In this document: one piece after another, positions 35,369 to 45,361 of the stretch
Position numbering within the stretch: the first letter of the stretch is position 1
How the letters are laid out: each line of letters opens with the position of its first letter
DNA from: Ferruginibacter sp.
GTDB taxonomy: Bacteria > Bacteroidota > Bacteroidia > Chitinophagales > Chitinophagaceae
Direction of reading: 5' to 3'
Assembly (NCBI GenBank): GCA_028288705.1
Contig: JAQBNH010000003.1
Location: 124,001 to 188,000 of the forward strand
Length of the DNA: 64,000 nucleotides
Position numbers and translations under genes: made by a program
Notes under the pieces: generated by a model
Seen by the model: the letters and a program-made list of their open reading frames with translations, nothing else
Databases searched by the model: none
Told to the model about the DNA's origin: nothing

Positions 35369-36790
35369 ATGGAGATCTTACACGTTAGTGCCGAATGTTA
35401 TCCCATGGCAAAAGCCGGCGGGCTGGGCGATGTAGCAGGTGCACTTCCAAAGTACCAGCAAAAACTAGGGCATGTTGCAAAAGTGGTAATGCCCATGTAC
35501 CGCACAAAATTCCTGTATGCGAATACATGGGAAGTTGTTCATAAAGCGGCATTCAGCATGGGCAACCGGCAAATTGATTTCACGGTCATCAAGGAAACTT
35601 CCAACAAGCTCGGCTTCGATCTGTATTGCGTGGACATCTATGGCTTACTGGATCGCGAGAAGATCTACGGTTACGACGACGATACAGAAAGATTCACTGC
35701 CTTCCAGATCTCGGTACTTGAATGGTTAGCCAAATGGGAACATAAGCCGGACGTTGTTCATGTGCACGATCATCATACAGCACTGATCCCGTTCATGATG
35801 CAGAACTGTTTTGCCTACCGGAATATTTCGAAAATACCAACGGTCCTCACCGTGCACAACGCGCAATACCAGGGATGGATGAACTGGGAAAAAGCCACGT
35901 ATATTCCTGCCTGGGATACCTGGAAATGGGGTCTGCTCGATTGGAGCAACGTCATCAATCCACTGGCCTGCGGCATCAAATGTGCAGATCGCGTTACTAC
36001 TGTTAGTCCGGGCTATATGCAGGAACTGATGCTCGAAGCCAATGGCCTGGAATCCTTATTCACGCAGGAAGCAGCCAAATGCAGCGGCATCATCAATGGC
36101 ATCGATTATGAAGTGTGGAACCCGCTAACGGATACGTATATCCTCGATAATTTTTCCGAGAAGGATGTAGAAGAAGGCAAGCAACTGAACAAGAAAAAGC
36201 TCTGTGATGATTTTGACTTCGACCTGGCTTTGCCCTTATTCGTTTTCATCGGCCGCCTGGTAAATGAAAAAGCAGCAGACCTCTTACCGGAAGCAATTGC
36301 GAAAGCATATGAACAGTCGGAGACAAAATTCAGTTTCCTGATCCTCGGCAGTGGGGAACCGGAAGTAGAACAGGCCTTGGGCGCGCTGCAGCAACGATGG
36401 GTGGGTTATTACCATTCACAAATTGAATACAATGAAAAATTAAGTCACCAGATGTATGCCGGTGCAGATTTTTTACTGATGCCCAGCAGGGTAGAGCCTT
36501 GCGGACTGAACCAATTGTATGCCATGCGCTATGGTACGGTACCGGTTGTACGCAGTATCGGCGGATTAAAAGATACCGTGATCGATTTTGAGGACGAAGG
36601 TGGTTATGGCATCCGTTTCAACCGCGCAAGCGTGGAAGATATTGTGTATTCCGTCCGACGTGCGATCAGCCTATACCCGGAGAAAAAGAAATTACGCAGG
36701 CTGCGCAAAACCATGATGGGCCTTAGCACCAGCTGGGAACAGAGCGCAGCAAAATATATCGACTTATATAAAGCAACAAGCCTGGTTTAA
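35369..36790 (+). CDS. glgA: Glycogen synthase (ADP-glucose)
   Basis: 473 residues from ATG at 35369 (MEILHVSAECYPMAKAGGLGD); the 17 extra codons upstream lack family similarity. GT5 glycosyltransferase that transfers glucose from ADP-glucose to the growing glycogen chain. KAGGLGDV near residue 16 binds the nucleotide sugar. The second Rossmann domain has FIGRLVNEKAADLL and the PSRVEPCGLNQLYAMRYGTVPVV stretch with the catalytic Glu (EPCG). Length is typical. glgC follows after 32 bp. Confidence 0.94.
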   Translation: MEILHVSAECYPMAKAGGLGDVAGALPKYQQKLGHVAKVVMPMYRTKFLYANTWEVVHKAAFSMGNRQIDFTVIKETSNKLGFDLYCVDIYGLLDREKIYGYDDDTERFTAFQISVLEWLAKWEHKPDVVHVHDHHTALIPFMMQNCFAYRNISKIPTVLTVHNAQYQGWMNWEKATYIPAWDTWKWGLLDWSNVINPLACGIKCADRVTTVSPGYMQELMLEANGLESLFTQEAAKCSGIINGIDYEVWNPLTDTYILDNFSEKDVEEGKQLNKKKLCDDFDFDLALPLFVFIGRLVNEKAADLLPEAIAKAYEQSETKFSFLILGSGEPEVEQALGALQQRWVGYYHSQIEYNEKLSHQMYAGADFLLMPSRVEPCGLNQLYAMRYGTVPVVRSIGGLKDTVIDFEDEGGYGIRFNRASVEDIVYSVRRAISLYPEKKKLRRLRKTMMGLSTSWEQSAAKYIDLYKATSLV

Positions 36791-36822
36791 CAGGCGCTAT
36801 TTGAAAAAACTAAATTCATCTC

Positions 36823-38100
36823 ATGATCAGCAAACAAGTTGTGGCAGTTATTTTAGGAGGAGGCGCGGGGAGCAGGTTGTATCCGCTGACTGCATCACGC
36901 AGTAAACCAGCCGTTCCGATCGCCGGGAAATACAGGCTGGTAGACATCCCCATTTCCAATTGCATCAACAGTGATATCAGCCGGATGTTTGTATTAACCC
37001 AATACAATTCTGCTTCACTAAATAAGCATATTAAAAACACGTACCAGTTCAGTGGTTTCAGCAGCGGCTTCGTGGATATCCTTGCCGCGGAACAAACTCC
37101 GGATAGCCCGGGATGGTTCCAGGGTACAGCGGATGCAGTGCGCCAGAGCCTGAAGCATATCGATAAAAATGATTTTGATTACGTGCTCATCCTGAGTGGC
37201 GATCAATTATACCAGATGGATTTCGGCGAGATGATCGACATGCATAAACAAAGCAAAGCGGATCTTTCGATTGCGACCATTCCTGTGGGAGAAAGAGAAG
37301 CACCGGAGTTCGGCATTCTAAAATCAGATAGTTCCCATACGATCACCAGCTTTATCGAAAAACCGTCAAAGGAAGAATTGCCTTCCTGGACAAGCGATAC
37401 CGGCAAGGAAATGCAGGACCAGGGCCGCAACTACCTCGCATCCATGGGTATTTATATTTTCAACAGGAAATTGTTGTTTGATATTCTCGAAGTGGAGAAA
37501 AAAGATGCGACTGATTTTGGCAAAGAGATCCTGCCTTATTTATTGAATAAATACAAGGTGACCAGTTTTCAATACGACGGGTACTGGACAGACATCGGGA
37601 ATATTTATTCTTTCTTTGAAGCGAACTTATCGTTAACCCTCGAACTGCCCCCATTCAACCTCTTTGATAACCGGAAGATGGTATACAGCCGGGCGCGGAT
37701 GCTGCCTCCGGCAAAGATCAGCGGCACAAGGTTTACGCAAACAATCATCGCAGAAGGATCCATTATTCATGCGGAAAGCATTGAAAACTCTGTTGTTGGT
37801 ATCCGCAGCCGGATCGGGGCGGGGAGCATTATCGAAAGCTGCTACGTAATGGGCAACGATTATTATGAAACCATGGAAGAGATCGCGTATAATTTAGCGA
37901 AAGGATTACCAAAAGTGGGCATCGGCGATAATTGCCACCTCAAGAATGTGATCGTTGATAAAAATTGCCGCATTGGTAATAACGTTTCTATAAAAGGCGG
38001 GCCGCATATCCCGGACACGGATCATTCCCTGTTCGCCGTGAAAGACGGGATCGTTGTGATTAAAAAAGGCGCCATCATTGAAGATGGATTTGAGATTTAA
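36823..38100 (+). CDS. glgC: Glucose-1-phosphate adenylyltransferase
   Basis: 425 residues, ATG at 36823. It makes ADP-glucose from ATP and glucose-1-phosphate, the committed step of glycogen synthesis. The nucleotidyltransferase motif GGGAGSRLYPLTASRSKPAVP spans residues about 11-31; SGDQLYQMDF near 127 and EKPSKEE near 175 are sugar-phosphate sites; the C-terminal 130 residues are a left-handed beta-helix (EGSIIHAESIENSVVG). Length and order match bacterial GlgC, usually regulated by allosteric metabolites. Confidence 0.95.
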   Translation: MISKQVVAVILGGGAGSRLYPLTASRSKPAVPIAGKYRLVDIPISNCINSDISRMFVLTQYNSASLNKHIKNTYQFSGFSSGFVDILAAEQTPDSPGWFQGTADAVRQSLKHIDKNDFDYVLILSGDQLYQMDFGEMIDMHKQSKADLSIATIPVGEREAPEFGILKSDSSHTITSFIEKPSKEELPSWTSDTGKEMQDQGRNYLASMGIYIFNRKLLFDILEVEKKDATDFGKEILPYLLNKYKVTSFQYDGYWTDIGNIYSFFEANLSLTLELPPFNLFDNRKMVYSRARMLPPAKISGTRFTQTIIAEGSIIHAESIENSVVGIRSRIGAGSIIESCYVMGNDYYETMEEIAYNLAKGLPKVGIGDNCHLKNVIVDKNCRIGNNVSIKGGPHIPDTDHSLFAVKDGIVVIKKGAIIEDGFEI

Positions 38101-38111
38101 CTGCGCATCTG

Positions 38112-38159
38112 GACATAAAAAAGGGAGACCGGCAACTGCTGATCTCCCTTTTTTATGTC
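38112..38159 (+). terminator. Strong terminator after glgC with 17-bp arms
   Basis: GACATAAAAAAGGGAGA (38112-38128) and its exact complement (38143-38159) enclose 14 bases. A T-run lies in the second arm and an A-run in the first, so it could work in both directions. Confidence 0.85.
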
Positions 38160-38164
38160 ATTGA

Positions 38165-38406
38165 CTTGTCTGATTAACCTGATTGATCTTCCAGCAAATT
38201 CCCAACTACCAATTCCTCTCCCAATCCACCGTTCCAACTAATCAACTACTTTCCACCCAATTCCAAATCCCTAATTCCCTGAGCGTATTCCGCGACTAAT
38301 AAACTAATTAACCCTTCAACTACTCAACTACTTTCCACCCAATTCCAAATCCCTAATTCCATAGCTTAGACCGCGACTAATAAACTAATTAACCCTTCAA
38401 CCAACC
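38165..38406. repeat. Low-complexity repeat block with 82-bp tandem duplication
   Basis: Reverse-complement relative of the block at 16544. CAACTACTTTCCACCCAATT starts at 38243 and again at 38325, so one 82-bp unit is duplicated. No gene in this stretch; it contacts the stop of the GLPGLI gene. Confidence 0.78.
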
Positions 38407-39168
38407 CTACAACCTCGTATTCCACATCAGCTGCTCCATCCATTTCTGATCATTGGGATCGTCTTCGCGAACCCATTCTTTTTTCCGTTCGTCTAAGGTT
38501 GTTTTCAATGTGTTGTTGGTATAATATTTTTTTGCAGTGATCGGCTTGATCGCTTTTTCATCTACGTCGGTCAGGGAAACTTTAGTAGCGATCCAGGAAG
38601 TGTACAATCTTGGAATCGTGAGGCCAAGGATCATTCCTGGTAAACCGCTGACAGAACAAGGACCACCGGGGATCATGATCTCATCGGTGTAAAAAGCAAA
38701 CACATAAACGCTGTCCATGATCTTTCCAACCGCCTTGCGGCAATTGAATCCTGCGATTACGCGGTTCTCGTTCTCCAGTTTCCATTCAATCGGGATGATC
38801 GAATCTTCGATATTAAAATAGGTGCCCCAGATACCTTTTTGCATATTCATCTTGCCGGTCGTATGATCAAAATACCAGACATTGTCTTCTTCATTTCTCC
38901 GCATATATTCCGGGAACTTCGCTTTGTTTTCCCAATGATCAAACTTGTAAATACTCTTATCGTTGGCAAAGCTGTATTTATAAAAAGACACTTTAAAATC
39001 CGGCATCACATCCTTCATCATTTCTTCCCACATGCCCGTGCCCATGGTTTTCTTGATGTTGGTTTTCACTTCATATTCAATACTGGCTTTGTTGATGAAC
39101 TGTGTTTGCGCCGTCAAAGCAGTTGTAAAAAACAACCCGACTGCAGCGATAAATATTTTCGTTTTCAT
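38407..39168 (-). CDS. GLPGLI family protein
   Basis: 253 residues, ATG at 39168. The signal peptide is MKTKIFIAAVGLFFTTALTA. Family signature SGLPGMILGLTIPR (GLPGLI variant) is near residue 185, preceded by VIAGFNCRKAVG and VYVFAFYTDEIMIPGGP. GLPGLI proteins are exported proteins of Bacteroidota with no known activity, and they are usually found beside a TonB-type receptor, as here 20 bp downstream of one. Confidence 0.85.
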   Translation of the reverse strand: MKTKIFIAAVGLFFTTALTAQTQFINKASIEYEVKTNIKKTMGTGMWEEMMKDVMPDFKVSFYKYSFANDKSIYKFDHWENKAKFPEYMRRNEEDNVWYFDHTTGKMNMQKGIWGTYFNIEDSIIPIEWKLENENRVIAGFNCRKAVGKIMDSVYVFAFYTDEIMIPGGPCSVSGLPGMILGLTIPRLYTSWIATKVSLTDVDEKAIKPITAKKYYTNNTLKTTLDERKKEWVREDDPNDQKWMEQLMWNTRL

Positions 39169-39187
39169 AATCCTGAATTAAGCTTGA

Positions 39188-41965
39188 TTAATTTGTTTTT
39201 GATCCTTTGTTTTTAAAATCCCAGGCAAAGCCAACGAGGAAATAGCGTTTCAGCCTGTCGTTTCTTTCTTCAGTGAATGTGTTGCGGTAAAAGCTCCTGT
39301 TGATTCCGATGTTCTGGTTAAGGATATCCCGCACTTTCACATAAGCAGTAAACTCGTTGCTTTTAAACGTGCGCTGCAATTTCGCGTTCCACAACTGGTT
39401 ATTCAGTTTGGTATCGTAATCAGAAATCTTCTGGCGGGAATAAAACTGGAAGTCTGAATTCAGAGACCATACTTTTTTATAATAGATCGTACCATCCACG
39501 CTGAATGTGTTCGTGTTGTAATTTGTCTTGTTCGTATTCAGCGTGTTGCTGCTGTAGCTATGCGAGAAATCATTGCTGATCGAGATATCGTACTTCTTAT
39601 CTTTTGTTTTGGAGATGTACGTTGAGAAATTCGCATTTAGAATTTTCGAAGTATTCAGTAAGCCATCAATCTCATCCACGTTTTTGCTATAGCTAACGCC
39701 CGGATTAAAATTAAACCTCGTGTCTATCTTTTTCCATTTGAAACCATAACCGCTCCAGAGATTCATACTCATGTTGCCATTGGTATTGATCGGCCTGCGT
39801 TTGATCACACCCGTACTTTTCACATTTGTAATACTGCTCGTGATCGCATTACTTACTGTGCGTACGCTGATGTAAATATTCTTCCAGCGATCCGTTAAGA
39901 AATCATAACTATTATTAGAAATAGAGAATGAATTGGTAAAAGAAGGTTTCAGATCAGGGTTACCGATGTATTGGTTAAACTGATCAGTATTGTTACGCAA
40001 AGGCTGCAATTGATTGATCGTCGGCTGCGCGGTATAACCATTGTAATTGATGCGCAGGTTGCGATTGCCTTTGTAAGTATATTGCAACATCGCGGCAGGG
40101 AAGAAGTTCACATAGTTGCGGAGATATTCTTTGTTGTAGGTTTTATCCAGCAAATCAAAATGAGTAAACCCGAAACCAGAACCAAAATTATACTTCAGTT
40201 TCTTATCATTAAAGTTGATGCGGAAGGATGGTTTATTAACGACGATCTTCTGATCAAAATTATTCGTTAATGAATCCACCTGCTCATCATATTCTTTTGA
40301 GATCGGTGAATAGTCGTAAGTCGTCTGGTCATTCTTACCGCGGTTTAAAGAAAGCTCATGCGCGAGTTCCAGAGAGTATTTTGGAGACAACGGTTCTGTA
40401 TAAACGACCCTCGCAGAATACCGGTTAGTAGATTTCTCGTTATCACTCATCTGGTTTATATCCTGGGTGAATGGCATCGCCCCGTAGATGATATTTCTCG
40501 TCTGCAGGTAATTCGTACCGTTATTTTCATTCAGGCTTAGATCCAGGTTCAAAGAGATCGTCCGACGCGCTTTCTTAAACTTATGTTTGAATAAGCCACT
40601 GCCATAAAACACCTGCTTGTCGTAATCAGTTTTTGTATTACCGTTTCTGGAGTTCAGCGAATCGCCGGATTGATACCTGCGTGAGCTATAACTGTTTTCA
40701 TCACTTTCAGTATGATAAAAATTGCCGTTGGCGGTAAAGCGCAGACTGTTATTTCCTGATGAATCCAGTTTCAAATCGTAGATCGCGCTCAGTTTAAAAT
40801 TAGAGCGGTTGATGTAGGTGTTGGTGTTTGAATTATCGAGGAAAGAAGAATCACCAGTTAACTGCGTCTGCGAAAAAATCTGTTTGTTATTATTATAGAT
40901 CTGGCTGTTGAACTTCGGTGATAAATTCAGGTTCTGCCTGTCGGAAAATTTATTACTGTATTGCAGTCCTGCATTGATGTTTTTGATAAACCCATTTTCT
41001 GTGTTCACATAAGGCTCATCATCATTGCCGCCATTCCACGAATAATTCATTGATCCTTCTTCATCCATGCTCACGCTGAAATCACTGGAGCCATACTTTT
41101 GTTCATCCTGCCAGCTAAGTCCGTCCTGGCCTGTGTTCCCGTTCAATACAAACGCACTGATCTTTCTTTTTCCTTTAAATGAACTGAAAAGCAGGTTGTT
41201 GTTATAGCGCGGATCTGCATCACGTACCAGTCCACCTGCCATATCGATCTTACCAAAGAATCCTTTCTTTTTATCTTCTTTTAATTTGAGGTTGATCGTC
41301 TTCTTTGTATTGCCGTCGTCGATCCCTGTAAATTCTGCCTGGTCACTTTTCTTATTAAATACCTGCACTTCTTTCACCGCATCGGCACGAAGATTTTTTA
41401 CCGCCATACCGGGATCATCACCAAAAAATTCTTCACCATCTACCAAAACCTTTTCTACTACTTCACCCATCTGTTTGATCTGCCCGTTCTTATCTACCTG
41501 GAAGCCGGGCATTTTTTTCAACAGTTCTTCTACGTTGGCATTCGCGCTTACTTTAAAACTATCAGCTGTGTAAATGGTGGTATCACCTTTTATGCGCATC
41601 GGGCTGCCGCTCTTTAAGATAACGGCTTCGAGCAGCCGGCTTTTCGGCGTAACAGCCACCTGGGCTAATTGCTGATTCGCATCCTTTACTTCAATATCAT
41701 CCACGAAATCCGCAAAGGCCGGGTGCATCACCATCATGATGTATTTACCGGGCTTGATATTTTTGATCACATAAGAACCATCTTCCTTCACACGCGTGTA
41801 CCCGCGCATCACGGAATCACCGGGAGAGAGCAGGGCAACGACTGCATTCTTAACATTTGCTGAAGAAGTTGTATCTTTTATCGATCCGCGTACATCCAGT
41901 TTCTGGGAGAATGCGAAATGAGAAAGCATAAGAAGGGTGAGGGAAAAAAATACTTTTTTGAACAT
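39188..41965 (-). CDS. TonB-dependent receptor-like outer-membrane barrel
   Basis: 925 residues, ATG at 41965. A signal peptide is followed by a carboxypeptidase-regulatory-like domain (LDVRGSIKDTTSSANVKNAVVALL), a plug-like domain (NVEELLKKMPGFQVDKNGQI, then VVEKVLVDGEEFFGDD) and a large barrel in which many strands end in aromatic residues; C-terminal SKTN. This is the barrel family paired with GLPGLI proteins (outer membrane beta-barrel family 3). Substrate unknown. Gene order receptor then GLPGLI, 19 bp apart, indicates an operon. Confidence 0.88.
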   Translation of the reverse strand: MFKKVFFSLTLLMLSHFAFSQKLDVRGSIKDTTSSANVKNAVVALLSPGDSVMRGYTRVKEDGSYVIKNIKPGKYIMMVMHPAFADFVDDIEVKDANQQLAQVAVTPKSRLLEAVILKSGSPMRIKGDTTIYTADSFKVSANANVEELLKKMPGFQVDKNGQIKQMGEVVEKVLVDGEEFFGDDPGMAVKNLRADAVKEVQVFNKKSDQAEFTGIDDGNTKKTINLKLKEDKKKGFFGKIDMAGGLVRDADPRYNNNLLFSSFKGKRKISAFVLNGNTGQDGLSWQDEQKYGSSDFSVSMDEEGSMNYSWNGGNDDEPYVNTENGFIKNINAGLQYSNKFSDRQNLNLSPKFNSQIYNNNKQIFSQTQLTGDSSFLDNSNTNTYINRSNFKLSAIYDLKLDSSGNNSLRFTANGNFYHTESDENSYSSRRYQSGDSLNSRNGNTKTDYDKQVFYGSGLFKHKFKKARRTISLNLDLSLNENNGTNYLQTRNIIYGAMPFTQDINQMSDNEKSTNRYSARVVYTEPLSPKYSLELAHELSLNRGKNDQTTYDYSPISKEYDEQVDSLTNNFDQKIVVNKPSFRINFNDKKLKYNFGSGFGFTHFDLLDKTYNKEYLRNYVNFFPAAMLQYTYKGNRNLRINYNGYTAQPTINQLQPLRNNTDQFNQYIGNPDLKPSFTNSFSISNNSYDFLTDRWKNIYISVRTVSNAITSSITNVKSTGVIKRRPINTNGNMSMNLWSGYGFKWKKIDTRFNFNPGVSYSKNVDEIDGLLNTSKILNANFSTYISKTKDKKYDISISNDFSHSYSSNTLNTNKTNYNTNTFSVDGTIYYKKVWSLNSDFQFYSRQKISDYDTKLNNQLWNAKLQRTFKSNEFTAYVKVRDILNQNIGINRSFYRNTFTEERNDRLKRYFLVGFAWDFKNKGSKTN

Positions 41966-41989
41966 GCAGGTAGCTTTGGGTGGAGATTT

Positions 41990-42007
41990 AAACTAAAAGT
42001 CTAGTTT
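41990..42007. promoter_or_regulatory. Palindrome between the receptor and glgB
   Basis: AAACTA, a 6-base spacer and TAGTTT, in the divergent gap. It lies 25 bp from the receptor start and 78 bp from the glgB start. It could be an operator; no regulator gene is adjacent. Confidence 0.35.
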
Positions 42008-42084
42008 TAATTTCAGGCCGCAAACTAACCCTTCTTAATTTTACGTTAAATCGGTTTTATACGGGCGGTCACAATTCATTTACA

Positions 42085-44022
42085 ATGGCATACGAAGACG
42101 ATCATTTTATCGATAGTTCCAAACTGGTATGGAACTATTCTTTTTTTACTGCCGATGATTGTCAGGCTTTTAAGGAAGGAACCCTGGTTACCGCACATGA
42201 AAAGTTCGGCAGTCATTTCCTTCACCTGTTAGACACACCCGGTTTTTATTTTGCCGTATGGGCACCCAATGCCACGGCCGTTTCTGTGATCGGCGATTTT
42301 AATGGCTGGAAGAAACAGTTGCATCCCCTGTTTGTACGACTTGATCACTCGGGTATCTGGGAAGGTTTTATCCCACGCCTGCCGGCAGGAGCTTTATACA
42401 AATACCAGATCACCGGTTTTGAAGGGAAAGAAACATTTAAAGCAGATCCTTATGCGGTTCATGCAGAATTGCGCCCCGGCACTGCTTCCATTACCTGGCA
42501 TCTGGAGAAGTTCTGGCATGATGAGCAATGGATGAAGGACCGCAAACAAGCCAATGCACTAAATGCGCCATGGTCTGTATATGAAGTGCACCTGGGTTCC
42601 TGGATGCGCCCCGACCCTGAAAACGAAAACCTCTATAACAGTTACGACGACCTGAGTGAACGGCTGGTGCCTTATGTAAAGGCGATGGGTTTTACCCATG
42701 TAGAGTTTATGCCGGTAATGGAACATCCTTACGACGGGAGCTGGGGTTACCAGGGAACAGGATATTTTGCGGCCACCTCACGGTACGGCACACCCGAAGC
42801 ACTGATGCACCTCATCGACCGTTTCCACCAGGAAAATATTGGCGTAATCCTCGATTGGGTACCTTCCCATTTTCCTGCAGACGCGCACGGCTTATATGAA
42901 TTTGACGGAACGCATACCTACGAATACGAGGATATGCGCAAAGGTTTTCACCCGGATTGGAATTCGTATATTTTTAATTACGCCAGGGGAGAAGTGCGGT
43001 CCTTCCTGCTGAGCAGCGCGCATTTCTGGTTAGACAAATACCATATCGACGGCCTCCGGGTAGATGCGGTGAATTCCATCATCCGGCTTGATTTTTCCCG
43101 GAAGGAAGGAGAGTGGGAACCAAATATCTATGGCGGCAATGAAAATCTCGAAGCCATCAGTTTTTTGAAAGACCTGAACCGAACGGTATATAAATCTTTT
43201 CCGCATGTGCAAACGATTGCGGAGGAAGCTTCAGACTGGCCGGGCATTACAACGGCTTTAAACAAAGATGGGTTTGGCTTTGGAATGAAATGGATGATGG
43301 GTTGGATGCATGATAACTTTCGCTATTTTAAAAAAACTGGCGCACACAGGATGGAGGCGCAGGATGATTTCACTTTCAGCATCATGTATTTCTATGATGA
43401 AAAATTTATGCTCCCTTTAAGCCATGATGAAGTGGTGCATGGCAAGAGCCCGTTGCTCTATAAAATGCCGGGAAATGAATGGGAACAATTTGCCAATTTA
43501 CGTTTATTGTATAGCTGGATGTTCCTGCATCCAGGGGCGAAACTGTTGTTCATGGGCAATGAGTTCGGCCAAACGCATGAATGGAATTATAACCGCGAGC
43601 TCGACTGGCCGTTGCTTCAATTTCCTGCGCACAATAACCTGCAGGAATGTGTGAGGGAACTGAATCATTTGTATACCAATGAACCCGCGCTGCATGAGTT
43701 GCAGTTTGATAAAAAAGGATTTGAATGGATCAATATCGAAAACGCCGGTAAAGGCATCCTGGTATTTAAACGCAATGGAAAAAACAAAGAGCAGGCGGTG
43801 ATCTGCGTGTTGAATATGTCAACTATTCCGCAGACAAACTGGAAGATCAGCCTGAAAGGTAAAACGCAATGGAAGGAGATATTCAACAGCAATGCAGGCA
43901 AATTCTGGGGCAGCAATGATTATCTAAACCCGGATATCATTAGTTCTCCCGTGGATAAGAAGAAGAAAGTCTTCGAGATCAGTCTCCATATCCCTCCGCT
44001 GGGGGCAATCCTGTTGAAATAA
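42085..44022 (+). CDS. glgB: 1,4-alpha-glucan branching enzyme
   Basis: 645 residues, ATG at 42085. Adds alpha-1,6 branches to glycogen. An N-terminal CBM48-like domain (FAVWAPNATAVSVIGDFNGW) leads into a GH13 barrel with HLGSWMRP, EFMPVMEHPYDGSWGYQ, the nucleophile Asp in GLRVDAVNSI, the acid/base Glu in IAEEASDWP and the transition-state Asp in LSHDEVVHGKS. Shorter than the 728-residue enterobacterial enzyme because one N-terminal domain is missing, as in many bacteria. glgA and glgC lie about 5 kb upstream on the same strand. Confidence 0.95.
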   Translation: MAYEDDHFIDSSKLVWNYSFFTADDCQAFKEGTLVTAHEKFGSHFLHLLDTPGFYFAVWAPNATAVSVIGDFNGWKKQLHPLFVRLDHSGIWEGFIPRLPAGALYKYQITGFEGKETFKADPYAVHAELRPGTASITWHLEKFWHDEQWMKDRKQANALNAPWSVYEVHLGSWMRPDPENENLYNSYDDLSERLVPYVKAMGFTHVEFMPVMEHPYDGSWGYQGTGYFAATSRYGTPEALMHLIDRFHQENIGVILDWVPSHFPADAHGLYEFDGTHTYEYEDMRKGFHPDWNSYIFNYARGEVRSFLLSSAHFWLDKYHIDGLRVDAVNSIIRLDFSRKEGEWEPNIYGGNENLEAISFLKDLNRTVYKSFPHVQTIAEEASDWPGITTALNKDGFGFGMKWMMGWMHDNFRYFKKTGAHRMEAQDDFTFSIMYFYDEKFMLPLSHDEVVHGKSPLLYKMPGNEWEQFANLRLLYSWMFLHPGAKLLFMGNEFGQTHEWNYNRELDWPLLQFPAHNNLQECVRELNHLYTNEPALHELQFDKKGFEWINIENAGKGILVFKRNGKNKEQAVICVLNMSTIPQTNWKISLKGKTQWKEIFNSNAGKFWGSNDYLNPDIISSPVDKKKKVFEISLHIPPLGAILLK

Positions 44023-44086
44023 AGTTTTATGCTTCTACCAGTCGGAAAGAAAATCCAGCGAAAATTTATCATTGCAAGGCATTCTC

Positions 44087-44896
44087 CTAATACACGCGAT
44101 GCCCGCTAAAGACAGTGTAATTCGCGAGCACAGTTTGGTTAACCCCTGAATTTTGAAAGAAGTAGACTGCTATAGTTTCACCTGCGGTCATTTTTCGGTC
44201 CATACTTAAATTGGAGGTAACTGTTCCCGTTGTGCCGGCAGGAATTGCAATTTGCTGCCGTGCATATTCACTTGGTGAAACATTAAACGTAGCCAGCATG
44301 GTATAAGATGATGCAACGCTGGTAAGCGACCAAAGCACCCGCAGGTCCAAGTGGTACAGGCCCGCTGTAGTTGCAGTGAAGTAGGTAGGATTTAATGCCA
44401 AGGCATCGTCATAATTTTCAGCGTCAAAACTGGCTAATTGGAACGAACCGCTGAACACTACCTGGTTTACATTTTTATAACCGGAAAAACCACTGTTATA
44501 ATTAGCCGGAGGCGCCCATGTGGCTAAACCCGCCGCATTAGTTGTCAACACACGACCGTTAGCTTGCGTACCGTCCGCAATGCTGAGGCTGCCACCATTG
44601 AGTTTGAGCCCGCCGGTGATATTTACATTGGTAAAACTTCCGTAAGCGTCAACAAATGAAAACTGCCTTGATTTCAATTGCATAGAGTCATCGCCAACTT
44701 CGGCTATATGAACAAAATCCCCATCTCCAAACTTGAGCATATAGTTTAACGCGCTGTTCCACACAGAAGATCCGATCTTAACGTTTCCTCCGTCTACCTG
44801 GAACCGCTCTGATGGATTAGAAATACCAATACCAATGTTTTGGGCACCGGTAATAAAGGGGAATAATGCTATCAGCAGGCAGAGATATTTTTTCAT
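44087..44896 (-). CDS. Secreted protein with C1q-like C-terminal domain
   Basis: 269 residues from ATG at 44896 (MKKYLCLLIALFPFITGA); the in-frame extension to 44947 is ignored because 44896 starts a clean signal peptide. The N-terminal part has the QNIGIGISNPSERFQVDGG and NGRVLTTNAAGLATW stretches common to Bacteroidota tail-like or surface proteins. The C-terminal 140 residues have the C1q/TNF jelly-roll pattern (TATTAGLYHLDLRVLWS, VYFFQNSG). Probably an adhesin or surface protein. No partner gene in the neighbourhood. Confidence 0.78.
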   Translation of the reverse strand: MKKYLCLLIALFPFITGAQNIGIGISNPSERFQVDGGNVKIGSSVWNSALNYMLKFGDGDFVHIAEVGDDSMQLKSRQFSFVDAYGSFTNVNITGGLKLNGGSLSIADGTQANGRVLTTNAAGLATWAPPANYNSGFSGYKNVNQVVFSGSFQLASFDAENYDDALALNPTYFTATTAGLYHLDLRVLWSLTSVASSYTMLATFNVSPSEYARQQIAIPAGTTGTVTSNLSMDRKMTAGETIAVYFFQNSGVNQTVLANYTVFSGHRVY

Positions 44897-44980
44897 ATAG
44901 CAAGATTGAAATGAAATATAAATTATATATTTTTTTTCAACCACCAAAAATATCCGCCTTACCTCTTTAGCGTATTGCTG

Positions 44981-45346
44981 TTATTCCTCGCTTATCCATT
45001 GAATGGCTTCGCTCATCTGGGCGTGTGTAAATCCACGGGAAGTACCGGGCGCAACTAACGAAAAGATATCGGTGAATTTTTCAACGCCGGCCTGTTCTGT
45101 TACAACAGCGATCTTCTTCCACTTGGTAAAATGTTTTATACCCACTTTCATATCCTGTAGCCAGGCACCGGAGGTAAAATTCCCCACTGCTGTATCCAGC
45201 ACGAGCAGGTAATGGATCGCGTCATATTTATCTACCAGTTGTTGGAGTCCGGGCACCAATGTATGTTCCAGGTCGGCAGCAGTCACTTCGCCAATCGCGC
45301 GAACGCCGAGCACAAATGGTGGAAGATCAGGAATTCTTGATAACAT
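44981..45346 (-). CDS. SpoIIAA-like STAS family protein
   Basis: 121 residues, ATG at 45346. The sequence FVLGVRAIGEVTAADLEHTLVPGLQQLVDKY and YLLVLDTAVGNFTSGAWLQDMKVGIKHFTKWKKIAVV is the SpoIIAA-like (STAS-related) fold with alternating strands and helices. Members in non-sporulating bacteria are small cytoplasmic proteins of unclear function. The 64-residue gene lies 15 bp upstream on the same strand, so they may be cotranscribed. Confidence 0.8.
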   Translation of the reverse strand: MLSRIPDLPPFVLGVRAIGEVTAADLEHTLVPGLQQLVDKYDAIHYLLVLDTAVGNFTSGAWLQDMKVGIKHFTKWKKIAVVTEQAGVEKFTDIFSLVAPGTSRGFTHAQMSEAIQWISEE

Positions 45347-45361
45347 AATTTCAATTTTTGG

